From contig CBFDBT010000029.1 of the NCBI GenBank assembly GCA_965603115.1, forward strand, positions 1 to 20,247: a stretch of DNA of 20,247 nt, written 5' to 3'. The stretch is from CBFDBT01 sp965603115. Lineage in GTDB: Bacteria; Pseudomonadota; Alphaproteobacteria; Sphingomonadales; Kordiimonadaceae. Shown here one piece after another: positions 1 through 6,168 of the stretch (position 1 is the stretch's first letter; each line of letters begins with the position of its first letter). The position numbers and the translations under genes were made by a program. The notes under the pieces are model-generated. The model made no database searches and was not told the origin of the DNA. It saw nothing but the letters and a program-made list of their open reading frames with translations.

Positions 1-35
1 CCCTCGCAGCGGAATAATTTTAAATAAAAAACCAC

Positions 36-66
36 AAAAAAAGAGGCCACGCTATCATGCGTGGCC
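36..66 (-). terminator. Intrinsic terminator of the small RNA
   Basis: On the minus strand, GGCCACGC (66-59), loop ATGATA, GCGTGGCC (52-45) form a perfect 8-bp stem. TC and seven T residues (42-36) follow. The plus strand has no T-tract after the stem, so it terminates only minus-strand transcription. Confidence 0.85.
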
Positions 67-116
67 CAGGCTCAGGGAGGAAACGCCCACGAAGGGCTCG
101 ACGAATAAATCCGTCT
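36..116 (-). ncRNA. Candidate small RNA with anti-Shine-Dalgarno stretch (suhB/MmgR-like)
   Basis: Read on the minus strand, this roughly 80-nt stretch has a short hairpin (GCCC, loop UUCGU, GGGC; positions 97 to 85), then an apparently unpaired GUUUCCUCCCUGA segment (85 to 73), then a perfect 8-bp GC-rich hairpin with a 6-nt loop, then a T-tract. The layout and size match the alphaproteobacterial suhB/MmgR (alpha-r8) RNA family as I remember it. The family name is an inference from this layout, since no covariance search was possible. A -35-like TTGACT lies at 154-149 with a weak CTATCT 20 nt downstream, so the 5' end near 116 is approximate. No open reading frame of note lies within it. The CCUCCC segment could pair with ribosome-binding sites of target mRNAs. 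Confidence 0.55.
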
Positions 117-148
117 CTAATAAGATAGGCAATTTAGCAAAAATATCA

Positions 149-154
149 AGTCAA
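149..154 (-). promoter_or_regulatory. Candidate -35 element of the small RNA
   Basis: TTGACT on the minus strand, about 33 nt before the assumed RNA start. The best -10-like hexamers (CTATCT or TATCTT, 128-122) lie 20-21 nt away, wider than ideal, so the promoter call is weak. Confidence 0.3.
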
Positions 155-166
155 CTTTGCGTGAGT

Positions 167-418
167 GTTTAATGACATTGAAAATTTACTTAATAAGCAT
201 CTGATATATATAGATATTTCTGAAATTACTTTTTAGAATATTTTTTTGACTTATGTGATATTTTTGCATCACACCGGTTGTTTTCATGGCGAATCTTGTC
301 CTTTATTCCAGAAAGATATATTAAATTTTCTCTCCGTTAGTTTTGATCTTTCATCAGCCATCTGCGATCAAGGGTAGCCCCTACAGAATATACAATATAT
401 TTCTCCGCACTTATTAAC
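167..418. other. AT-rich intergenic stretch
   Basis: No gene is visible here between the small RNA promoter and the typA promoter. The stretch is strongly AT-rich. Its one structured element is a 6-bp-arm inverted repeat, TGTGAT, 8 nt, ATCACA, at 254-273, of unknown meaning. Confidence 0.6.
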
Positions 419-446
419 TTGCTCTAAAGGACTTTATCCCTATACT
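419..446 (+). promoter_or_regulatory. Candidate sigma70-type promoter of typA
   Basis: TTGCTC (419-424) and TATACT (441-446) are separated by 16 bp and would start transcription near 453. That leaves a leader of about 55 nt before the typA start. The call rests on hexamer similarity only. Confidence 0.45.
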
Positions 447-464
447 GCGCCAAAATTCAATCCG

Positions 465-497
465 GGGCTCGCCAATGTGCTGAGCCCTTTATATTTT
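465..497 (+). promoter_or_regulatory. Leader hairpin just upstream of the typA ribosome-binding site
   Basis: GGGCTC (465-470) and GAGCCC (482-487) form a perfect 6-bp stem with an 11-nt loop, followed by TTTATATTTT. It lies within the predicted typA leader, directly before the AGG of the ribosome-binding site at 498-500. It may act as a weak attenuator or a temperature-sensitive structure, or as a leftover terminator of an upstream transcript. Confidence 0.35.
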
Positions 498-507
498 AGG
501 TGCATCT

Positions 508-2337
508 ATGGAACTCAGAAATATTGCGATTATCGCTCACGTTGACCATGGCAAAACGACGCTCGTGGACAACCTCTTTAAGCAATCCGGCATGATCCGT
601 GACAACCAGCGCTTGGAAGAGCGTGCGATGGATAGTGGCGATCTTGAAAAAGAGCGCGGCATCACTATCCTTGCCAAATGTACATCCGTTGTATGGAACA
701 ATACTCGCATCAACATTGTCGACACACCGGGTCACGCTGACTTTGGTGGTGAAGTTGAGCGCATCCTTTCTATGGTAGACGGTGTTGTGCTCTTGGTGGA
801 TGCGGCTGAAGGCCCTATGCCACAAACAAAATTTGTGACCCAAAAAGCATTAGCACTTGGCCTTAAGCCTATTGTTGTGATCAATAAGGTCGACAAGTCA
901 GATGCCAACCCAGACAATGCCCACGACATCTGTTTTGATCTTTTTTGTGCTCTTGAAGCCAACGATGACCAGCTTGATTTCCCAACACTTTATGCTTCTG
1001 GGCGCGATGGCTGGTGCGATGAAGAACTTGATGGCCCCCGTGAAAATCTTGAGCCTTTGTTCCAAAGAATTGTTGACCACGTAGAGCAGCCTGCGCCTAT
1101 CCGCAACGATACGCTTGATCAGCCCTTTTCCATGCTCGTTAGTTTGCTCGACCGCGATAACTTTTTGGGTCGTATTCTTACGGGCCGTATTGAAAGCGGA
1201 AAAGTTAAAATTGGTGACCCGATCAAGGGCATGAACAGCGTTGGCGAAACGGTTGAATCTGGTCGCGTTACAAAATTGCTCGCCTTTAATGGCCTTGAGC
1301 GTGTACCGGTTGATACCGCGCAAGCTGGCGATATTGTCGCCATTGCAGGCCTGACAACAACCACGGTTGCTGACACGATTGCTAATCCTGATCTTAGTGA
1401 GCCTATCCACGCTATCCCAGTTGACCCGCCAACACTTTCAATGACTTTCATGGTCAATGATAGCCCGCTTGCCGGACGTGAGGGCAGTAAAGTTACATCC
1501 CGCCTTATTAGTGACCGCCTAAAGCGCGAAGCGGAAGGCAATGTTGCGATTAAAATTGAAGAGCTTGATAGCCGTGATGCTTTTGAAGTATCTGGTCGTG
1601 GCGAACTCCAGCTTGGCGTCTTGATCGAAACCATGCGCCGTGAAGGCTTTGAGCTTGCTATTTCTCGCCCTCGTGTGGTGATGCAGCTTGATGAAGATTG
1701 CAAAAAACTTGAACCCTACGAAACGGTACAGGTGGATGTGGATGAAGAATACCAAGGTACTGTTGTTGAGAAAATGTCTAAGCGTAAAGCTGAACTTACC
1801 GGCATGGTTCCTTCAGGTGCAGGTAAAGTTCGCCTAACCTTTGATGCGCCAGCGCGTGGACTTATTGGTTATCACGGTGAGTTTTTGACCGACACACGCG
1901 GTACAGGCATTATGAACCGCAGCTATGACCGCTATGATGTTTACAAAGGGCCAATTCGTGGCCGTGCGCGTGGCGTACTCATTGCAAATGCCCCGGGGAA
2001 AATCCGTGAGTATGCACTGTTTAACCTAGAAGACCGCGGCATCATCATGGTTGACCACGGCATCGAAGCCTATGAAGGCATGATTATCGGTGAGCATGCA
2101 CGCGACAATGATTTGGAAGTGAATGTTCAGCGTTTTAAGCAGCTAACCAACATGCGCGCTTCTGGTAAAGATGATGCGGTGAAAATTACTACACCGAAAA
2201 AGTTACCACTCGAAGAAGCACTGGCTTATATCAATGACGATGAGTTGGTTGAAGTAACACCAGAGAGCATTCGTTTGCGCAAGCGCCACCTTCTCGCCCA
2301 TGAGCGTAAAAAGGCCTCGCGCGAAGCACAGGCATAA
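508..2337 (+). CDS. typA: Translational GTPase TypA/BipA
   Basis: This is a ribosome-associated GTPase of the EF-G family that helps ribosome assembly and stress or cold adaptation. All G motifs are present: AHVDHGKTT at residues 10-18 (P-loop), RGITI at 50-54 (switch I), DTPGH at 72-76 (switch II) and NKVD at 126-129. An EF-Tu-like domain II and an EF-G-like C-terminal part follow, with a conserved RGLIGYHGEFLTDTRGTG-type segment near residue 450 and the BipA-specific C-terminus. The 609 residues match the usual length of about 605. An AGG at 498-500 with 7-nt spacing supports the ATG at 508. It is monocistronic, with its own promoter candidate upstream and a strong terminator 22 bp downstream. 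Nothing looks damaged. Confidence 0.97.
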   Translation: MELRNIAIIAHVDHGKTTLVDNLFKQSGMIRDNQRLEERAMDSGDLEKERGITILAKCTSVVWNNTRINIVDTPGHADFGGEVERILSMVDGVVLLVDAAEGPMPQTKFVTQKALALGLKPIVVINKVDKSDANPDNAHDICFDLFCALEANDDQLDFPTLYASGRDGWCDEELDGPRENLEPLFQRIVDHVEQPAPIRNDTLDQPFSMLVSLLDRDNFLGRILTGRIESGKVKIGDPIKGMNSVGETVESGRVTKLLAFNGLERVPVDTAQAGDIVAIAGLTTTTVADTIANPDLSEPIHAIPVDPPTLSMTFMVNDSPLAGREGSKVTSRLISDRLKREAEGNVAIKIEELDSRDAFEVSGRGELQLGVLIETMRREGFELAISRPRVVMQLDEDCKKLEPYETVQVDVDEEYQGTVVEKMSKRKAELTGMVPSGAGKVRLTFDAPARGLIGYHGEFLTDTRGTGIMNRSYDRYDVYKGPIRGRARGVLIANAPGKIREYALFNLEDRGIIMVDHGIEAYEGMIIGEHARDNDLEVNVQRFKQLTNMRASGKDDAVKITTPKKLPLEEALAYINDDELVEVTPESIRLRKRHLLAHERKKASREAQA

Positions 2338-2359
2338 AAGTCTCACTATAAAAATTCAA

Positions 2360-2386
2360 GGGGTTGGCATTGCCAGCCCCTTTTTT
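2360..2386 (+). terminator. Intrinsic terminator of typA
   Basis: GGGGTTGGC (2360-2368), loop ATT, GCCAGCCCC (2372-2380) form a 9-bp stem with one G-U pair, followed by six T residues (2381-2386). Confidence 0.92.
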
Positions 2387-2555
2387 GTGCTTGCTCAAAT
2401 AAATGCATATATAAAATTCAACGCATTAAGACTCTAGTATTGATGGATATGCTAGTATAGAGTTTGCACATGAATGGGGGAACACGTGTGAAAATAATAA
2501 TCGGATACGCGGCACCTCCTTTGCAACCATAACATTATATGTGTAAAGTGTTTTT

Positions 2556-4055
2556 ATGACCGCTAAAAAATCTATTCAAAAAGCTTTCTCCAAGACTTTT
2601 CGTAACTCTACAACCTATCTGGGTGCAGCGGTTATAACCTCGCTCTCCTTTATGACCACCAATTATCATTGGGGATATCTCACACCCTTTATGGTGTTTT
2701 TAATTGTACAATTAATCACATGGTACCTAACAGAAGAAGAGCTGGCGAAAGAAGCAGAAAAGCTTTTTACAAAACATATGGAAATAGGCGACGGAAAAAG
2801 TAAGCTGCCGATGATCGGCCTTACCCAGCTCAACCATATTTTAGAGATTTGCAAGCAAGATACAGGCGATCATATTCTTCTTAGAATTAACATCAACGCA
2901 GCGGCTGAGGTTATGCGTCTCTCCGCGGGTAAAGGCTTGCTTGCCGAGAGTGATTTAACCCTCATTTTGGAAAATAAAATTCAGAGCTATTTTTCAGGCG
3001 ATCTTGTTTTCAAAACAGAATACAGCGCCTTTCTTGTCATATTAAAAGGGTCTTTTTCAGAGCTGCGCAAAAGAGTTGCAGGCTTTACTGCAGAGCATTC
3101 CCAGTTTGAACTGGAAAGAGATGGCTCTACCTATTACCCAAAACTTATTCTTGGCTGCACGCCGCTTGACGATGACAATGGCGACGCTTTTTCCCGCCTT
3201 GAATATGCGCTCAATAAAGCCACATTAATTCCTGGCAGAAGCTTTTGGTATATTGACAAAGACGATCCAGAATATATTGAGCATAAAAGAAAACGCCTTG
3301 GCCTGCGCGTGATGCGACAAGCCCTCAATGAACATGAGATTGGGCTATTTTCCCAACCCATCGTTTCCCTGCAAGGCGCGCAAAAACTTCCTAAATACGA
3401 GCTTTTAATGCGCCATTATATTTCTGAGCGTGAGATAGGTTCGCCTGTTCAAATCCTTGAAGCGGCACATTATAATAATGTTACTCAAGACCTTGATATG
3501 TACATCATTGAGCTTTTGTGTAAAAATTTCTCTCGACTTTTTGGCCCCAAAGGCGAAAAGCTTGGTGCCATCTCGATTAATATATCCGGACCGTCATTTG
3601 CCACACCGCTCTTTTGCCAAACCCTCAATGAGATGGTCATCAAATATGGCGTGCCAAAAGAAAAACTCATTTTAGAGATCACCGAAGACGTGGCAACAAC
3701 GCAAATTAGCGATGCCGAAAGTACGATGAATTCTTTTAAAGAATTAGGCTTTCAACTTGCCCTTGATGATATCGGAACAGGCTCTAGCAACTTCCAGAAT
3801 TTAAAGAAATTCCCGATCGACTTTTTTAAAATTGACCGCGCTTACTGCGAAGAGCTATTACACGATAAAGCCACTTGTGATTTTGTTACCATGATCATCG
3901 ATGTTGCCAAAGACAAAGGCAAACTCATTATTGCAGAGGGTATTCCCGATGAAGAAACCAAGCAAAAGCTCACGGATATGGGCGTCGACTATTCCCAAAG
4001 TTTCTTAACCGGTCGCCCAACCGAGCTTGTCTGCGCTGAAAAATATGCTCACTAG
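2556..4055 (+). CDS. Membrane-anchored degenerate GGDEF-EAL domain protein
   Basis: This is probably a c-di-GMP phosphodiesterase or c-di-GMP receptor at the inner membrane. Two hydrophobic segments at about residues 20-36 and 41-58 precede a charged helix. Residues about 88-235 look like a degenerate GGDEF domain, with TEYSAF (154-159) where the GGDEF signature should be, so cyclase activity is unlikely. The C-terminal EAL domain (about 250-490) reads ELLMR instead of EALxR at 282-286. It keeps the metal and catalytic positions: E282, N342, E374, D404-D405 in DDIGTG, K425, E461 in AEG and Q481. Phosphodiesterase activity is therefore plausible. The ribosome-binding site is weak. The last two residues and the stop codon lie inside a palindromic repeat. 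No clear promoter was seen. The link to pilus or motility control is an inference from family knowledge. Confidence 0.88.
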   Translation: MTAKKSIQKAFSKTFRNSTTYLGAAVITSLSFMTTNYHWGYLTPFMVFLIVQLITWYLTEEELAKEAEKLFTKHMEIGDGKSKLPMIGLTQLNHILEICKQDTGDHILLRININAAAEVMRLSAGKGLLAESDLTLILENKIQSYFSGDLVFKTEYSAFLVILKGSFSELRKRVAGFTAEHSQFELERDGSTYYPKLILGCTPLDDDNGDAFSRLEYALNKATLIPGRSFWYIDKDDPEYIEHKRKRLGLRVMRQALNEHEIGLFSQPIVSLQGAQKLPKYELLMRHYISEREIGSPVQILEAAHYNNVTQDLDMYIIELLCKNFSRLFGPKGEKLGAISINISGPSFATPLFCQTLNEMVIKYGVPKEKLILEITEDVATTQISDAESTMNSFKELGFQLALDDIGTGSSNFQNLKKFPIDFFKIDRAYCEELLHDKATCDFVTMIIDVAKDKGKLIIAEGIPDEETKQKLTDMGVDYSQSFLTGRPTELVCAEKYAH

Positions 4056-4171
4056 TCGTGAGCTAGATTCTTTTGTTTGATATCCTCACTACCTTGCGGC
4101 CTCCCACTTGGTCGGTACGCTCACTAATAGTGAGCTAGAGTCCTTTGTTTAGTATCCTCACTACGTTGCGG
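4047..4171. repeat. Tandem imperfect palindromic repeat, period 72 bp
   Basis: Positions 4048-4099 and 4120-4171 match at 45 of 52 positions. Each copy begins with a hairpin: GCTCAC, 5 nt, GTGAGC at 4047-4063, and the near-perfect palindrome GCTCACTA, A, TAGTGAGC at 4119-4135. The second is an extended version of the first. Both copies continue with a T-rich stretch and then TATCCTCACTAC. The first hairpin encloses the stop codon of the EAL gene. No match was seen elsewhere in the window. Confidence 0.85.
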
Positions 4172-4468
4172 GCGCGTGGTCACGCTTGCCGAAGGCACTA
4201 GCGCCTTCGGATTGGTGTTCATATTTACAGAATTGAGTATCCGAGCCAGCTTGCTGGTGAGGCAAGGGCAAGGCTCGCCCGCAGCGACAACGAGGAAGCT
4301 TAATAAAAGAATCCCCCTTGAAAATAATTTCACACCTTCCTATATAAATATAACAGGAGCCAGAAAACTGGCCCTTTGGGCGTTTGCTCAAACATAATAA
4401 TAAAAACGACAACAAAAAGCTTCTCGGGATTTCAAGAAAGAAGAAGCGAAACAGCGAGGAACAAAGTC
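4172..4468. other. Gene-free, hairpin-rich island
   Basis: There is no convincing gene here. The left part, up to about 4300, is GC-richer than its surroundings and full of inverted repeats. CCGAAGGC, 6 nt, GCCTTCGG sits at 4189-4210. A CCAGC, TT, GCTGG hairpin lies inside a GAGCC/GGCTC outer stem further on. GCCAG, AAAA, CTGGC sits at 4359-4372. Short open frames on both strands are not credible. Together with the preceding tandem repeat this looks like a mobile or REP-like intergenic element, an inference from structure only. The right part, after about 4300, is AT-rich and leads to the next gene. Confidence 0.5.
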
Positions 4469-4687
4469 ATGAGGCTATTAGTAGCTATCTTTTTACCCCC
4501 ATTGGTATTTTTCACCATCCGTCGCCCCTTTCAGGGCATCTTCTGCATGTTACTGTGGATGACAATCATTGGCTGGCCTGTTGCGGCTATCTGGGCGGTT
4601 TATGCCCTTAGCCAATACCGCAATGAAGAGCTATACCGCGACTATTCGCGCGGATTTTCTCATCGCCAGCGTCGGTATGATTATTAA
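4469..4687 (+). CDS. Small YqaE/Pmp3-family membrane protein
   Basis: This is a 72-residue protein with two membrane segments. It starts MRLLVAIFLPPLVFF, continues with a short polar link, and has a second segment GWPVAAIWAVYAL. This agrees with the YqaE/Pmp3 (UPF0057) pattern of LLPPL followed by a hydrophobic hairpin. The C-terminal tail from about residue 50 is polar, rich in arginine and tyrosine, and longer than in the shortest family members. Family members are small inner-membrane proteins linked to membrane potential or stress, and the exact role is unknown. The start at 4469 is chosen because GAGGA at 4456-4460 is 8 nt upstream; an earlier in-frame ATG at 4376 lacks a ribosome-binding site and would add a non-hydrophobic, repeat-derived leader. 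The stop codon directly abuts the stop of the convergent MOSC gene. Confidence 0.75.
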   Translation: MRLLVAIFLPPLVFFTIRRPFQGIFCMLLWMTIIGWPVAAIWAVYALSQYRNEELYRDYSRGFSHRQRRYDY

Positions 4688-5524
4688 TTAAAGTAAGCCG
4701 TCAGCCGCATAAAGTGGCTTTTCGCGCACGGATATAATCTCTACCACATCGCCCACATGGATAGTGCCTTGTGACTGCGGGATGATGTTTTGGCCAAAGT
4801 AGAAATTTTTATCCGCGGCTGTGCGAAAAGTCTTAAGCGTTTTAACTGGCTCCATATCCTCTGATTTGGTGCCTGTTAGCGGGTTCACCGTTGTCAAAAT
4901 GCAGCGATTACAGCCCCAAGCGACCTGCATGTTGATGTCACCAATTTTAATCTCGGACCAAAGGTCTTCACCAAAAGGCTCCATCTCGCCTGTAACAACG
5001 ATGTTGGGGCGGAAATTCCTGTCCAATACAGGCACGCTCAAGCGCCTGTTTAAATCATGTAACGAGGCGCCTGTTGTAAGAAGTATAGGCGATGCATCAG
5101 AAAAACTTTTGGGCGTACCCTTGTATTTTCCTTGCCGGACACTCTTGTCGGCTATAGCGATTAACCGACTGGCTTTGCCTAAATAATCACTCAGCCAACG
5201 CGCCGCATCATCGCCCATGTCAGCGCCGGTTACATCATCATCCCAAAGCTTGATCTTTTTCAGCTCTTGGGTGTGTGATGACAGTGGGATAGATATAGAG
5301 CGCCCATTTGGCAGCGATAAAATAAGGAAGTCATCCACAGTCACAGCTTTAACAACAACTAAAGATGGGCATTCTCGGGATGTTCGAAACTTGCCTTTTT
5401 CATTAACAACAACAAATTGACGATCACCAGCAAGACCGTCCGCCGTCAACAGTACTTCTTCAACCATCTGCCCTGCCATAGATTTAACAGGATGGATAAA
5501 GATGTGCTTAACAGTTATTGCCAT
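4688..5524 (-). CDS. MOSC domain protein (YcbX/mARC-like molybdenum enzyme)
   Basis: This is a 278-residue protein with an N-terminal MOSC beta-barrel (from about residue 3, VKHIFIHPVKSMAG) and a C-terminal MOSC domain. The C-terminal part carries DRNFRPNIVV (168-177) and GCNRCILTTVNPLTG (204-218). The CxRC pair with TTV-P-TG is the signature of the YcbX/mARC branch, where a cysteine ligates the molybdenum cofactor and the enzyme reduces N-hydroxylated compounds. E. coli YcbX carries an extra C-terminal 2Fe-2S ferredoxin domain, which is missing here, so electrons must come from a separate partner. The gene starts 3 bp after the stop of the receiver-domain gene, so the two are probably cotranscribed, although no functional link is obvious. 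Substrate is unknown. Confidence 0.88.
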   Translation of the reverse strand: MAITVKHIFIHPVKSMAGQMVEEVLLTADGLAGDRQFVVVNEKGKFRTSRECPSLVVVKAVTVDDFLILSLPNGRSISIPLSSHTQELKKIKLWDDDVTGADMGDDAARWLSDYLGKASRLIAIADKSVRQGKYKGTPKSFSDASPILLTTGASLHDLNRRLSVPVLDRNFRPNIVVTGEMEPFGEDLWSEIKIGDINMQVAWGCNRCILTTVNPLTGTKSEDMEPVKTLKTFRTAADKNFYFGQNIIPQSQGTIHVGDVVEIISVREKPLYAADGLL

Positions 5525-5527
5525 ATA

Positions 5528-5956
5528 TTAAACTGCATATCCTAAAGCGTCTGAGATATGCCCTTTCAGCTCTGGAGCACCAATAGGCTTGGTCATTATT
5601 TTACAGACACCAACTTGCTTGGAAACACCAAGGATGAATTCATCAAGTTCGCCCGTTAACATTAACACAGGGATTTCTTTTACGCCCACTTTTTTGGAAA
5701 GACGAATTTTATTGCAAAGTTCAATGCCATCCATACCGTCCATATGAAGGTCACTAATGATAACATCTGGGTTTTCCTCGCGGCTGCTATCATTTAAAAT
5801 TTCAAGCGCATTAAGGCCGTTAGTGGCTTCAATCACGTCAAAAATTCCAATTTGAGATAAAAGGCGTCTTACGATTTTACGCATAGTTGCATGATCATCA
5901 ATAACCATCACTTGGATAGTGTCACACACCTGTTGGTTCAAAATTTGGTTTAGCAT
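5528..5956 (-). CDS. Stand-alone CheY-like response regulator receiver
   Basis: This is a single receiver domain of 142 residues with no output domain. Acidic pair D20-D21 (VIDDH), phospho-acceptor D69 (IISDLHMDG), T101 (LMLTG) and K123 (MTKPI) are all present, so phosphorylation by a histidine kinase is expected. A 14-residue N-terminal tail precedes the first strand. The start at 5956 is supported by AAGGAG 8 nt upstream; another ATG seven bases earlier is out of frame and too close to this ribosome-binding site. No kinase or chemotaxis gene lies in the window, so the partner is unknown. The MOSC gene follows after 3 bp. Upstream, 212 bp of AT-rich DNA separates it from the flavoprotein gene, so a promoter there is likely, but I could not place one with confidence. 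Confidence 0.92.
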   Translation of the reverse strand: MLNQILNQQVCDTIQVMVIDDHATMRKIVRRLLSQIGIFDVIEATNGLNALEILNDSSREENPDVIISDLHMDGMDGIELCNKIRLSKKVGVKEIPVLMLTGELDEFILGVSKQVGVCKIMTKPIGAPELKGHISDALGYAV

Positions 5957-6168
5957 CCCACATGCTCCTTACAAAAAACAAAATAACCAGGTTAGCTGAA
6001 TAGAAAAGTAAAGTGAGTTCATATTTGAAAAGCAACTTTATCTATAAAGATAACCTAATTTAAGAAAGTACAGAAAAAGTTAAATAATATAAATAATTTT
6101 ATTAAATACTAACCATGTTTATAGTAATAATATGAATAAAGTAAGTATTTATAATGCCTTACCAACAA

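Noticed and set aside
1..27. Possible 3' end of a plus-strand gene (frame 3 ends L-A-A-E-stop at 15-17; frame 1 stops at 25-27).
   Set aside because: Too few codons to choose a frame or identify a product.
898..1703. Long minus-strand open frames inside typA, up to 194 codons.
   Set aside because: They are antisense to a fully conserved GTPase gene and have no ribosome-binding site or domain; codon-bias shadows.
2434..2458. Direct repeat CTAGTAT twice, 18 bp apart, upstream of the EAL gene, considered as a promoter.
   Set aside because: No -35 element at an acceptable distance from either copy; too short to be significant.
4124..4415. Two overlapping minus-strand reading frames of 69 and 84 codons, one with a hydrophobic start.
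   Set aside because: They lie wholly within the repeat and hairpin island, overlap each other, and show no recognisable domain.
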